This document shows positions 8,893 to 20,819 of a stretch of 64,000 nucleotides of DNA, piece after piece. Position 1 is the first letter of the stretch. Each line of letters starts with the position of its first letter. A program made the position numbers and the translations under genes. This stretch comes from Stutzerimonas nitrititolerans (GTDB lineage: Bacteria > Pseudomonadota > Gammaproteobacteria > Pseudomonadales > Pseudomonadaceae): the NCBI RefSeq assembly GCF_003696285.1, contig NZ_RFFL01000001.1:372001-436000 (forward strand), given 5' to 3'. Below the pieces are notes generated by a model that was not told where the DNA came from, ran no database searches, and worked only from the letters and a program-made list of their open reading frames with translations.

Positions 8893-9644
8893 TTCGTAGC
8901 CTGCTACTGAGCCTGGTCCTGCTGGGTTGGGCCGGCGGTCTGGTGGCCCAGGAACCCGAGCTGCCAAGCCTGACAGGCCGGGTGGTGGATAACGCCGAAC
9001 TGCTCGATACCCAGGCCGAGGCGAGGCTGACCAGCATGCTCGCCGCGCACGAGCAGGCCACCCGCGAGCAGGTGGTGGTCGTTACCGTGCCGAATCTGCA
9101 AGGGCGCAGCATCGAGGAATTTGGCGTGCAGCTGGGGCGGGCCTGGGGCATCGGCCAGCAGGGCGAGGACAACGGCGCGCTGCTGATCGTCGCCCGGGAT
9201 GACCGGAGGGTGCGCATCGAGGTCGGCTACGGACTCGAAGGGCGCCTGACCGATGCGCAGTCTTCGCTGATCATCAACGGCATCATCGTGCCCGCGTTCC
9301 AGCAGGGCGACTTCGCCCGGGGCATCACCGATGGCACCGAGGCGATGATCCAGGTCCTCGGTAGCGACCCGCTGCAGAGCGCGGCGATGCGTCCGGCGAT
9401 GCCGATGGGCACGCAGGAGCCGAGCGGTTTGGGCATCCTCGGCTTCTTCCTCATGCTGGTGGCGATTTTCGTCATCGGCGGGGGGCGCGGCGGACGCGGG
9501 GGCGGACGTCGCGCCCTGCTGCTCGGCGCGCTGCTGGGTGGCATGGGGCGTGGCGGCGGTTTCGGCGGTGGCGGTTTTGGAGGGGGTGGCTTCGGCGGCG
9601 GAGGCGGCGGCTTCGGTGGCGGGGGCGCCTCGGGTGGCTGGTAA
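8889..9644 (+). CDS. TPM-domain membrane protein with glycine-rich tail (YgcG-like)
   Basis: A 251-residue exported protein: signal peptide (about residues 1-20, ending GLVAQE), an extracytoplasmic TPM domain with LTGRVVDNAELLD and ALLIVARDDRRVRIEVGYGLEG, one membrane segment near residues 182-198, and a tail of repeated glycine/phenylalanine units (about residues 198-251). TPM domains have been linked to photosystem II repair and phosphatase activity in plants, but the bacterial role is unclear. It overlaps lemA by 4 bp and is followed by another TPM gene after 18 bp, so the three form one operon. Confidence 0.9.
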   Translation: MIRSLLLSLVLLGWAGGLVAQEPELPSLTGRVVDNAELLDTQAEARLTSMLAAHEQATREQVVVVTVPNLQGRSIEEFGVQLGRAWGIGQQGEDNGALLIVARDDRRVRIEVGYGLEGRLTDAQSSLIINGIIVPAFQQGDFARGITDGTEAMIQVLGSDPLQSAAMRPAMPMGTQEPSGLGILGFFLMLVAIFVIGGGRGGRGGGRRALLLGALLGGMGRGGGFGGGGFGGGGFGGGGGGFGGGGASGGW

Positions 9645-9662
9645 TCGGATGATGGAAGCGCA

Positions 9663-10277
9663 ATGACTCTACTGACACTCAGCGAGCAGCAGCAGGTGGT
9701 CGAGGCCATCGATCGCGTCGAGCGCGAAACCGATGCCGAACTGGTAACGGTGCTGGCCGAGCAGGCCGACGACTACCGCTACATTCCGTTGCTGTGGGCC
9801 GGGCTGATCGCGCTGGTGGTGCCCGGTGCGGCGCTGTTCTTCACCACGGCCCTGAGCGCCTGGCAACTGCTGCTGGTGCAGTGGGCGACCTTCATCGTGC
9901 TGGCGCTGGCGTTTCGCCTGCCCAGCCTGACGACCCGCCTGATTCCGCGCCAGGTCCGTCATTGGCGCGCCTGCAACCTGGCGCGGCGACAATTCATCGA
10001 ATGCAACCTGCACCATACCGAGGGCGGCACCGGCATCCTGATCTTCGTTTCGGAAGCCGAGCGCTACGTCGAGATCCTGGTGGACCGTGGTATCGCCAGC
10101 CGTATCGACAATGGCGCCTGGGAAGCCATCGTCGCCAACTTCACCGAGCGGGTGCACGATGGCCAGGTGCTGGAAGGTTTCCTCGGTTGCATCGAGGCGT
10201 GCGGCTCACTGCTCAAGCAGCATGTCCCGGCGACCCAGGTGCGCAACCAGTTGCCGAACCGGCTGGTGATGATCTGA
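9663..10277 (+). CDS. Second TPM-domain membrane protein
   Basis: A 204-residue protein with a shorter TPM-like layout: an N-terminal region LSEQQQVVEAIDRVERETDAELVTVL, two hydrophobic segments at about residues 38-60 and 65-85, then a cytoplasmic or periplasmic part with GILIFVSEAERYVEILVDRGIASRI, the TPM signature. It lacks a signal peptide and the glycine-rich tail of the preceding gene. It is the third member of the lemA-TPM-TPM operon, an arrangement seen in many Proteobacteria. Function unknown. Confidence 0.85.
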   Translation: MTLLTLSEQQQVVEAIDRVERETDAELVTVLAEQADDYRYIPLLWAGLIALVVPGAALFFTTALSAWQLLLVQWATFIVLALAFRLPSLTTRLIPRQVRHWRACNLARRQFIECNLHHTEGGTGILIFVSEAERYVEILVDRGIASRIDNGAWEAIVANFTERVHDGQVLEGFLGCIEACGSLLKQHVPATQVRNQLPNRLVMI

Positions 10278-10323
10278 GTGCGGTCGACGAGGCACGGTCC
10301 GACGGTTCGCTCCCCTATCAGAC

Positions 10324-10450
10324 CGTAGGGTGAAAAACTCGCGCAGCGATTTTCCACGCGTAGCGCGCCGGTACATGCCCCGCGCCGAAGCTGAGGTTCG
10401 TGCCGGCCTGCGCATCGTTCGCGTGGATGGCTTCGGCCATCCACCCTACG
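10324..10450. repeat. Intergenic inverted-repeat element (GTAGGGTGGAAAA family), copy 2
   Basis: Begins CGTAGGGTG at 10324-10332 and ends with the perfect complement CACCCTACG at 10442-10450. The first 37 bases resemble the element at 6781-6817 closely, including GCGCAGCG and TTTTCCAC. It sits between the convergent TPM gene and ftsH-like gene, where folding could help terminate both transcripts. Confidence 0.75.
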
Positions 10451-10492
10451 GGAGCGAGAACGGCAACCTGGCGTTTACCGTGCCGGGCATTC

Positions 10493-12457
<1,965 letters not shown>

Positions 12458-12834
12458 TTCACATCCAATCGGGAAGGCCCGATGTTTCGACAAACCACCG
12501 CCCGGGAGGCGGACCACAGTTGTTTGCGGAGATCCCGCGGCGCCAATGGCATGGCGCACCACAGTTCGGATCCTTTGGATGCGATTTATATGCCCGACTG
12601 TGTCTCGGGTCGGCAGACTCCGATAGCCGGCGAGAATACGGCAAGTGCCACCATGGGAGCGGCTGCGCGACGAACGGACGGCAGGTTTTCGACGAATGAC
12701 CGGTTGCCCGTGCAAGCGGAGCGTATGGCGCAAACCGCGTCGCGGCGTCTGTCTCGCCGCACATTGAGGGCACGCTACGAATGGCTTCAGTCGCATAAGT
12801 GATCCGATGCAGAGTTTGTCGTGCGATGGCCTGT
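12458..12834. other. Gene-free stretch upstream of the FtsH-like gene
   Basis: 377 bp with no recognisable gene or RNA. It must hold the promoter of the FtsH-like gene: read on the minus strand, TATAAA at 12590-12585 is a possible -10, but no convincing -35 or heat-shock promoter was found. Open frames here overlap each other on both strands and have no recognisable content. Confidence 0.5.
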
Positions 12835-13102
12835 TAGGGTCTGTTCCCGTTTCGTCCGCGGCCGCGCCGGAGCCAGTTTTTGCGCGAAGCAAGGCGCGAG
12901 GAGGGAAGTTTGGTCATTCCATATGAGCGACGAGAAACGCAGCATCGCGCAAAAACTGGCCCGGCCCAAAGGGTTGCGCGGCAAGTGGCGCCCTGCGGCG
13001 TTGCGAGACTTGGCAAGGGTTCACCATTGCCTGCGTCCCGCGCCTTGCCTGGCGCCACTTGGCGCTGCAACGCGGCTCGCGACGAAACGGGAACAGACCC
13101 TA
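12835..13102. mobile_element. MITE with 20-bp terminal inverted repeats and TA target sites
   Basis: A 264-bp element (12837-13100) bounded by perfect 20-bp inverted ends, GGGTCTGTTCCCGTTTCGTC at 12837-12856 and its complement at 13081-13100. A TA dinucleotide flanks each end, as expected for IS630/Tc1-like insertion. Inside are two further inverted pairs: a 16-bp pair at 12872-12887/12945-12960 (GCCAGTTTTTGCGCGA) and a 10-bp pair at 12983-12992/13051-13060. There is no transposase, so it is non-autonomous. Confidence 0.85.
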
Positions 13103-13232
13103 GGATTCATCGCCGGGCGCGGTCGCTCAATTACGAACCGCCGTGGCAACGAAAACCTGCCGACAGCCGAGCTGGGCCGCTGCCCGGGGAGGCACAGAAA
13201 AATAACGTCCGATCGACCCGAGACCTCCAGAC

Positions 13233-13991
13233 ATGCCAACCCACAACAAATGTATCCGCTCCGCTTTTCTGGGCGCGCTGATGGCCCTTCTGCCTTTCGC
13301 CCCGGCCAATGCCGCCGAAGAGACGATCAACCTGCTCACGCAGAATTTCCCGCCGTTCAGCATGGCCGTCGATGGCAAGAACTTCGCCAGGGAGGATGCG
13401 ATCGGCGGCATCGACGCCGAGGTGGTCGCCGCCCTGTTCAAGCGCGCGGGCGTGCCCTACGCGATGACCCTGCGTTTCCCGTGGAGCCGCTTGCAGCAAC
13501 TGGCCGAGAAGACCCCCGGCTTCGCCGTGTTCTCCCTCAGCCGTACGCCCGAGCGCGAGCCCAGGTACAAGTGGGTCGGTCCGCTCAGCGAGATTCAGAT
13601 CGTGCTGCTCAAGACTCCCGACAGCCCGATCCAGGTCTCCAGCCTGGACGATGCCAGGCAGTACCGGATCGGCTCGAAGGATGGCAGCGTAGGCAGTCAG
13701 TACCTGATCAACCGCGGTATCGAGGTGCAGAGTTCCCTGATCGATACGCCGGCCAAGCTGAAGACTGGCCAGTTCGACCTGTGGGCGACCACCAATCCGT
13801 CCGGTGAGTACGAGGCGAAACAGGCCGGGGTCGGTCCTCTTGCTGTCGCATTGACCCTGAGCCGGGTCGATCTGTACCTGGCGATGAACAAGGAAACGCC
13901 CGACGCCGTCGTCGAGAAGCTTCAGCGCACCCTGGATCAGATGAAGCAGGAAGGGCTGCTGCAACAGGCGGCGCGCCGCTACGTGAACTGA
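13233..13991 (+). CDS. Periplasmic solute-binding protein, family 3-like
   Basis: A 252-residue exported protein: signal peptide with basic start, hydrophobic core and ANAAEE cleavage region (about residues 1-27), then a type II periplasmic-binding fold (TQNFPPFSM, GGIDAEVVAALFKRAGV, GSKDGSVGSQYL). No ABC permease or ATPase lies near, so it is an orphan binding protein of the kind common in Pseudomonas, possibly a sensor-like or polar amino acid binder. The ligand cannot be read from sequence. A MITE ends 130 bp upstream, which may place its promoter next to the insertion. Confidence 0.85.
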   Translation: MPTHNKCIRSAFLGALMALLPFAPANAAEETINLLTQNFPPFSMAVDGKNFAREDAIGGIDAEVVAALFKRAGVPYAMTLRFPWSRLQQLAEKTPGFAVFSLSRTPEREPRYKWVGPLSEIQIVLLKTPDSPIQVSSLDDARQYRIGSKDGSVGSQYLINRGIEVQSSLIDTPAKLKTGQFDLWATTNPSGEYEAKQAGVGPLAVALTLSRVDLYLAMNKETPDAVVEKLQRTLDQMKQEGLLQQAARRYVN

Positions 13992-14200
13992 GATGCTTCG
14001 CATCAGCAGACCCTAGAGCGGAGTCGGCGCTTGCAGGTGTAGTCGAGCGCGCTGAGTCGGTCCTGGCCCGCATGAGGCCCGGCTATTGGCAGACTGAACG
14101 GAAAACGAAACGGTAGGGGATTTTTTGCCGGTCTGGGCTGCCTTAGCCTGTGGAGCGAGGAGATCGCTCCAACTGCACTCCCGACGATTCGAGAATTTCG

Positions 14201-14662
14201 ATGAGCTGTCTCAACAACTACATGCTGCGTGCCTTCTGCTTGGTTGCCGCAGCCTGGATAGTGCCGGCCTCGGCCGAAAACCTGCCGGAACCGGTAGGAC
14301 ATGTCGCCCGAGTGGAAGGCGCTGCCTACATCAGCAGCCGTGGCTACACCAACGCCGCCAAGGTCGGCCAGGCGATCGTGCCGGGTGTGGCATTGAGCAC
14401 CGGCGCAAAAGGAGCGCTGGGCGTGATCCTCGGTGACGGCAGCGTATTGTCGTTCGGTCCGCATAGCGAGCTGACCCTCGACGACTACCGCTTCGCCCCG
14501 GCAGCGGATGAGCTGCGTCTGCGCGCGACGCTCAATCGCGGCACCTTGAATCTGATCACCGGCGACATGGCCCGACTCGATCCGCAGGCGGTCGCCGTCG
14601 AGACCCCAGAGGGCCGGGTCGGGGTGCGCGGTGGCCAGGTATTGATGAAGGTGACTCCATGA
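14201..14662 (+). CDS. FecR-domain periplasmic protein
   Basis: A 153-residue protein with a signal peptide (cleavage near PASAENL, residue 25) and a single FecR-type domain: VGHVARVEGAAYISSRG, a central GVILGDGSVLSFGPHSELTLDDY, and a C-terminal TPEGRVGVRGGQV, the usual FecR signature. It has no membrane anchor or DNA-binding part, so it is not a sigma-factor regulator like FecR itself. It overlaps the OmpA-like lipoprotein gene by 4 bp. In many bacteria such pairs are followed by a CHASE2 cyclase, which is absent here. A small hairpin (14152-14170) lies upstream. Confidence 0.85.
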   Translation: MSCLNNYMLRAFCLVAAAWIVPASAENLPEPVGHVARVEGAAYISSRGYTNAAKVGQAIVPGVALSTGAKGALGVILGDGSVLSFGPHSELTLDDYRFAPAADELRLRATLNRGTLNLITGDMARLDPQAVAVETPEGRVGVRGGQVLMKVTP

Positions 14663-15243
14663 AGCGGCTATCGCTGACCAAGACGCTGGCGCTGCTGATG
14701 ATGGCGGCGCTGGGTGGCTGTGCGCAGCATTCCTACGTGATGCTGGCGGACGATGCGAACGGGAATGGAGGAGTCATGCTTGGCGACGAGGGGCAGCGGC
14801 TGCTCGAGACGTCTGGCGAGGCTATGGCGATAGCGGGGAGTGGTCAGCCCTATGTCGTATCCGACATGCGCCGCAAGACGGATTTCGACCGGGCGCTGGC
14901 CGCCCAGCCGGCCCTGCCCGAACGGTTCATCCTGCATCCGGCCTCATCCGGTGAGCCGGACAGCGCCACGGAGCAACTGCTGGACGGCATTCTGCTGGCC
15001 GCCCGCCATCGGAATTATCCGGTGGTCACGGTGATCGGCCACACCGACACCCTGGGCCATCGTGCCGCCAACGAGCAGGTCGGTTTACGCCGCGCCCAGG
15101 CTATCGCCGAGCTGCTGCGGGCCAGAGGGCTGGAGGCGATGGAATTGCACGTGGAATCCCACGGGGAGCGCAATCTGCTGGTGGCCACACCGGATGCCAC
15201 TGCCGAGCCGCGCAACAGGCGGGTCGAGGTGCTGGTGCGCTGA
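14659..15243 (+). CDS. OmpA-family lipoprotein
   Basis: A 194-residue lipoprotein: signal peptide ending in the lipobox LGGC (cysteine at about residue 21), a linker, and a C-terminal OmpA-like peptidoglycan-binding domain (about residues 90-194) with VIGHTDTLGHRAANEQVGLRRAQAIA and a terminal NRRVEVLVR. It is likely anchored in the outer membrane and bound to the wall. Translationally coupled to the FecR-domain gene through an ATGA overlap, suggesting a joint envelope role. Confidence 0.9.
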   Translation: MKRLSLTKTLALLMMAALGGCAQHSYVMLADDANGNGGVMLGDEGQRLLETSGEAMAIAGSGQPYVVSDMRRKTDFDRALAAQPALPERFILHPASSGEPDSATEQLLDGILLAARHRNYPVVTVIGHTDTLGHRAANEQVGLRRAQAIAELLRARGLEAMELHVESHGERNLLVATPDATAEPRNRRVEVLVR

Positions 15244-15289
15244 TAAGCATGCGCCGGCTCGGTGTTGCACCGCGCCGGCCTGGAGCCGG

Positions 15290-15670
15290 TCAGTCGATGA
15301 CCAGAACCGCGTCCATTTCCACCTGCGCACCTTTGGGCAGTGCGGCAACGCCGATGGCGGCACGTGCCGGATACGGCTGCTGGCAGTAGCGGCTCATCAC
15401 TTCGTTGACGGTGGCGAAGTTGCCCAGGTCGGTCAGGAAGATGTTGAGCTTGACGATATCCTTCAGCGAACCGCCGGCCGCTTCGGCCACGGCCTTGAGA
15501 TTCTCGAACACCTGTACGGCTTGCGCTTCGAAACCTTCCACCAGCTCCATGTTCTTCGGGTCCAGCGGGATCTGCCCGGACAGGTAGACGGTGTCGCCGA
15601 CCTTGATGGCCTGCGAATAGGTGCCGATGGCGGCGGGGGCTTTGTCGGTGCTGATCACGGTGCGTGGCAT
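15290..15670 (-). CDS. ridA: RidA-family enamine/imine deaminase
   Basis: A 126-residue member of the YjgF/YER057c/UK114 family, hydrolysing reactive enamine/imine intermediates from PLP enzymes. It shows the family start [31 protein letters not shown], and the C-terminal [21 protein letters not shown] with the conserved arginine. It lies 101 bp downstream of spoT on the same strand, the usual position in Pseudomonas. Trimeric and cytoplasmic by family knowledge. Confidence 0.95.
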   Translation of the reverse strand: MPRTVISTDKAPAAIGTYSQAIKVGDTVYLSGQIPLDPKNMELVEGFEAQAVQVFENLKAVAEAAGGSLKDIVKLNIFLTDLGNFATVNEVMSRYCQQPYPARAAIGVAALPKGAQVEMDAVLVID

Positions 15671-15771
15671 GGGGAGTCCTCGTTCGAGCGCTTGAAGCGG
15701 AAAGCCTGAAGCTGGAGTAGAGGCGAGATGCTAGACGAAGCCAAGCCGATGTGACCAGCCTCTTGCGGCTG

Positions 15772-17880
15772 TCAGGCCCTGACCCGGGTAATCCGCATCA
15801 CGCCCTTGATCGCCCGCAGCTTACGGATGACGCGAGCCAGGTGGACGCGGTCGTGCACGCTGACCACCAACTGGACGACGCTGATGCGGCCGTCGCGCTC
15901 GTCCATGCCGATCTTCTCGATGTTGCCGTCGGCGGCATTGACGCTACCGGCCAGTAGGGCGATCAGGCCGCGCTGGTGCTCGAGCTCGACGCGCAGCTCG
16001 ACGTTGAATTCGCCGGTGACGTCCTTGGCCCAGGAAAGCTGGATGCACTTGTCCGGGTTGTGGCGGATTTCGGCGATGTTCCGGCAGGTATCCAGGTGCA
16101 CCACCATGCCCTTGCCGGCGGACAGGTGACCCACGATGGGGTCGCCGGGGATCGGTGTGCAGCACTTGGCGTAGTTGAGCACCAGGCCCTCGGTGCCGCG
16201 GATCGCCAGCGGTCCTTCGGCGGTCGGCGCCTGTTCGCCGTCGCTGGCCAGCAGGCGGCGGGCGATGACGTAGGCCATGCGGTTGCCCAGGCCGATGTCT
16301 TCGAGCAGGTCTTCGATGACATCCTTGTTGTATTCGCCGAGCACCACCCTGATGCGTTCGGGCGAGATGGCGTCCAGGCTGGTCTCGAAACCGGTGAGCA
16401 CCTTGTTCAGCAGGCGCTCGCCCAGGTTGATCGATTCCGAACGACGCTGCAGCTTGAGCGCATGACGGATGTGCGTGCGGGCCTTGCCAGTGACCACGAA
16501 GTTCAGCCAGGCCGGATTCGGGCGTGCGCCGGGCGCGGTGACGATCTCCACTGTGGAACCGCTTTCCAGCGCCTGCGACAGTGGTGCCAGGCGCCGATTG
16601 ACCCGGCAGGCGATGCAGGTGTTGCCGACGTCGGTATGCACCGCGTAGGCGAAGTCGACGGCTGTCGAGCCCTTGGGCAGCTCCATGATGCTGCCCTTGG
16701 GGGTGAAGACGTAGACCTCGTCGGGGAACAGGTCGATCTTGACGCTCTCGATGAACTCCAGCGAGTTGCCGGCGCGCTGCTGCAGCTCCAGCACGCCCTT
16801 GACCCATTGCCGGGCGCGGGCGTGGGTGCCCTTGGTCGGCTCGCCTTCGTTGGACTTGTACAGCCAGTGTGCGGCGATGCCGTTGTTGGCCATCTCTTCC
16901 ATCTCGCGGGTGCGGATCTGGATCTCGATGGGCACGCCGTGCATGCCGAACAGCGTGGTGTGCAGCGACTGGTAGCCGTTGGCCTTGGGTATCGCGATGT
17001 AGTCCTTGAAGCGGCCGGGCAGCGGCTTGTACAGGCTGTGCACGGCGCCGAGCACGCGGTAGCAGGTATCGGCCTTGTCCACCACGATGCGGAAGGCGTA
17101 GACGTCCATGATCTCGTTGAACGCCTTGCGCTTGCCGCGCATCTTCTTGTAGATGCTGAACAGGTGCTTCTCGCGGCCCATCACCTCGCCTTCGAGGCCT
17201 TCGCGTTCGAGGCAGTGGATCAGCGACTGCTCGATCTTCTCGACGATCTCGTTGCGGTTGCCGCGGGCACGCCGCACCGCGGCGCGGATGCGCTCGGAAC
17301 GCATCGGGTGCATGGCCTTGAAGCCCAGGTCCTCGAATTCCACGCGCATCGAATGCATGCCCAGGCGGTTGGCGATGGGGGCGTATATTTCCAGGGTTTC
17401 CTTGGCGATGCGGCGGCGCTTCTCGCCGGCCAGCACTTCCAGGGTACGCATGTTGTGCAGGCGGTCGGCGAGCTTGACCAGGATCACGCGGATGTCGCGG
17501 GCCATGGCCATGGCCATCTTCTGGAAGTTTTCGGCCTGGGCCTCGGCCTTGGTCTCGAAGTTCATCTGGGTCAGCTTGCTGACCCCGTCGACCAGCTCGG
17601 CCACGGTCTCGCCGAACTGGGCGATCAAAGCTTCCTTGGGAATGCCGGTGTCCTCGATGACGTCATGCAGCATCGCGGCCATCAGGCTCTGATGGTCCAT
17701 GTGCATGTCGGCGAGGATGTTGGCTACCGCGAGGGGATGGGTGACGTAGGCTTCACCGCTGCGCCGGCGCTGGCCGTCGTGGGCCTGTTCGGCATAGAAA
17801 TAGGCGCGGCGAACCAGGTTGACCTGGTCCGGGCCGAGGTAGGTCGACAGGCGATCCGCGAGAGTGTCTATGGCTGGCAA
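15772..17880 (-). CDS. spoT: Bifunctional (p)ppGpp synthetase/hydrolase SpoT
   Basis: A 702-residue stringent-response enzyme making and degrading (p)ppGpp. Domains in order: HD hydrolase (HPLAVANILADM, MLHDVIEDTG), synthetase (YRVLGAVHSLYKPLPGRFKDYIA region), TGS (VFTPKGSIMELPKGSTAVDFAY), helical/zinc-finger part with CCTPIPGD, and a C-terminal ACT domain. The start is TTG at 17880: it is preceded by AAGGAG seven bases away and gives LPAIDTLADRLS, matching the known N-terminus; upstream codons overlap the rpoZ region and are not protein-like. Lies 61 bp after rpoZ, a conserved pair. Confidence 0.96.
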   Translation of the reverse strand: MPAIDTLADRLSTYLGPDQVNLVRRAYFYAEQAHDGQRRRSGEAYVTHPLAVANILADMHMDHQSLMAAMLHDVIEDTGIPKEALIAQFGETVAELVDGVSKLTQMNFETKAEAQAENFQKMAMAMARDIRVILVKLADRLHNMRTLEVLAGEKRRRIAKETLEIYAPIANRLGMHSMRVEFEDLGFKAMHPMRSERIRAAVRRARGNRNEIVEKIEQSLIHCLEREGLEGEVMGREKHLFSIYKKMRGKRKAFNEIMDVYAFRIVVDKADTCYRVLGAVHSLYKPLPGRFKDYIAIPKANGYQSLHTTLFGMHGVPIEIQIRTREMEEMANNGIAAHWLYKSNEGEPTKGTHARARQWVKGVLELQQRAGNSLEFIESVKIDLFPDEVYVFTPKGSIMELPKGSTAVDFAYAVHTDVGNTCIACRVNRRLAPLSQALESGSTVEIVTAPGARPNPAWLNFVVTGKARTHIRHALKLQRRSESINLGERLLNKVLTGFETSLDAISPERIRVVLGEYNKDVIEDLLEDIGLGNRMAYVIARRLLASDGEQAPTAEGPLAIRGTEGLVLNYAKCCTPIPGDPIVGHLSAGKGMVVHLDTCRNIAEIRHNPDKCIQLSWAKDVTGEFNVELRVELEHQRGLIALLAGSVNAADGNIEKIGMDERDGRISVVQLVVSVHDRVHLARVIRKLRAIKGVMRITRVRA

Positions 17881-17941
17881 GGTGTTGCTCCTTGCCGGCG
17901 GGACCGGATGTTCGCAGCTCGACTTCGACCTGGCATTTACT

Positions 17942-18205
17942 TCAAAGGGCCTCGTTGGGCTCTTCCTCGTACTGGATGAACAGCGGCTCGTCGTCGACGA
18001 TTTCTTCCTGGGCGATGACGTCGTAGTCCACCAGGCCGGACGCGATTTCACGCAGGGCGACCACGGTCGGCTTGTCGTTTTCCCAGGCTACCTTGGGGTC
18101 CTTGCCGCCGGTCGCCAGCTGGCGCGAGCGCTTGGTGGCGAGCATGACCAGCTCGAAGCGGTTATCTACGTTGTCCAGGCAGTCTTCAACGGTAACGCGG
18201 GCCAT
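17942..18205 (-). CDS. rpoZ: RNA polymerase omega subunit
   Basis: An 87-residue omega subunit assisting RNA polymerase assembly. The conserved N-terminus [20 protein letters not shown] and the middle [15 protein letters not shown] identify it. The start at 18205 is preferred over an ATG five codons upstream because it gives the standard N-terminus and is preceded by GAGGAA at good spacing. The C-terminus is acidic (EEEPNEAL). Followed by spoT, as in most gammaproteobacteria. Confidence 0.97.
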   Translation of the reverse strand: MARVTVEDCLDNVDNRFELVMLATKRSRQLATGGKDPKVAWENDKPTVVALREIASGLVDYDVIAQEEIVDDEPLFIQYEEEPNEAL

Positions 18206-18283
18206 GGTGTTCCTCATCAAATTCGGTAAAGCGTGCCCGAGTGGGCGAGCGGACGGGATAGTTTAAAAAATCACCAGCTGTTA

Positions 18284-18314
18284 GGGAAGCGGTAAAAGTG
18301 AAAAGCCGCTTCCC
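18284..18314 (-). terminator. Hairpin between gmk and rpoZ
   Basis: GGGAAGCGG at 18284-18292 and its complement CCGCTTCCC at 18306-18314 form a 9-bp stem with an AT-rich 13-nt loop, 14 bp after the gmk stop. A run of six T (minus strand, 18270-18265) follows at a distance of about 14 nt, so it may be a weak terminator or processing site. Confidence 0.5.
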
Positions 18315-18327
18315 GGTTTGCCGGTCT

Positions 18328-19864
<1,537 letters not shown>

Positions 19865-20038
19865 CGGGTAAACCTCTCGGTGGTATAGCGAAAGGCGAAG
19901 GATTGTAAATCAAAACGACCGGCAAGGCGCTGCGGGCTGGAGGTCGCAGGCAACAGGCGGTCGCCGTTCGGCGCTTCGTGCCCGGCGCGACTTTTCCGCG
20001 TACGGTCGATTGGCCGGTAATTGCGCCGCAAAGCCTCC

Positions 20039-20044
20039 TATAAT
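20039..20044 (+). promoter_or_regulatory. Possible -10 element of rph
   Basis: A perfect TATAAT lies 37 bp upstream of the rph ATG in the yicC-rph divergent region. No good -35 sits at the right distance (TTGCGC is 12 bp away, TTGGCC 23 bp), so only the -10 is proposed. Confidence 0.4.
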
Positions 20045-20080
20045 GCCGGCACCTCGAAACCATAGAAGTAGGAAAAGTCC

Positions 20081-20803
20081 ATGAAGCGTCCCAGTGGCCG
20101 CGCCGCCGACCAGCTGCGTTCGATCCGCATCACCCGCAACTACACCAAGCATGCCGAGGGGTCGGTGCTGGTGGAGTTCGGTGATACCAAGGTGGTATGC
20201 ACCGCCAGCGTCGAGGCCGGCGTGCCGCGCTTCCTCAAGGGCCAGGGGCAGGGCTGGCTGACCGCCGAATACGGCATGCTGCCGCGCGCCACCGGCTCGC
20301 GTAACCAGCGCGAAGCCAGCCGCGGCAAGCAGGGCGGGCGCACCCTGGAAATCCAGCGTCTGATTGGCCGCTCGCTGCGTGCGGCGCTGGACATGAGCAA
20401 GCTGGGCGAGAACACCCTCTACATCGATTGCGATGTGATCCAGGCCGACGGCGGTACCCGCACCGCGTCGATCACCGGCGCGATGGTGGCGCTGGTGGAC
20501 GCGCTGGCGGTGCTGAAGAAGCGTGGCGCGTTGAAGGGCGGCAACCCGCTCAAGCAGATGGTCGCAGCGGTTTCCGTGGGCATGTATCAGGGCGAAGCCG
20601 TGCTGGATCTGGATTATCTGGAAGATTCCGCCGCCGAAACCGACCTGAACGTGGTCATGACCGACGCCGGCGGCTTCATCGAAGTCCAGGGCACCGCCGA
20701 AGGCGCGCCGTTCCAGCCGGAAGAACTCAACGCCATGCTCGCCCTGGCGCAGGCCGGCATGCAGGAGCTGTTCGCCGTGCAGCAGGCGGCACTGGCAGAC
20801 TGA
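20081..20803 (+). CDS. rph: Ribonuclease PH
   Basis: A 240-residue phosphorolytic 3'-5' exoribonuclease trimming tRNA 3' ends. Family marks: [15 protein letters not shown] start, [19 protein letters not shown], the conserved [28 protein letters not shown] region, and [19 protein letters not shown] with catalytic aspartates. Length is full, unlike the frameshifted rph of E. coli K-12. It is followed after 16 bp by a DUF4870 gene rather than by crc. Confidence 0.97.
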   Translation: MKRPSGRAADQLRSIRITRNYTKHAEGSVLVEFGDTKVVCTASVEAGVPRFLKGQGQGWLTAEYGMLPRATGSRNQREASRGKQGGRTLEIQRLIGRSLRAALDMSKLGENTLYIDCDVIQADGGTRTASITGAMVALVDALAVLKKRGALKGGNPLKQMVAAVSVGMYQGEAVLDLDYLEDSAAETDLNVVMTDAGGFIEVQGTAEGAPFQPEELNAMLALAQAGMQELFAVQQAALAD

Positions 20804-20819
20804 AACGGGGGAGAACGCC

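Noticed and set aside
9550-9641. Short tandem GGCGGTGGCTTCGG-like repeats
   Set aside because: They are coding repeats for the glycine/phenylalanine tail of the TPM protein, not a CRISPR array or regulatory repeat.
12590-12640. Possible sigma-54 or heat-shock promoter upstream of the FtsH-like gene
   Set aside because: TGGCACTTGCC on the minus strand lacks the 5-bp spacer needed for sigma-54, and no sigma-32 -35/-10 pair is present.
12828-12839. GGCCTGTTAGGG shared by the left flank of the 12.8-kb MITE and the right edge of the 31.7-kb MITE
   Set aside because: A 12-base match without the inner TTTTCAAC part; could be shared target preference or chance, too short to call a nested insertion.
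14008-14017. CAGACCCTAG, identical to the right end of the MITE at 13.1 kb
   Set aside because: Only 10 bases match and no partner end or interior is found, so chance is a sufficient explanation.
15976-17979. Long plus-strand open frame opposite spoT
   Set aside because: Same high-GC shadow effect; repetitive low-complexity translation and no homology that I can recognise.
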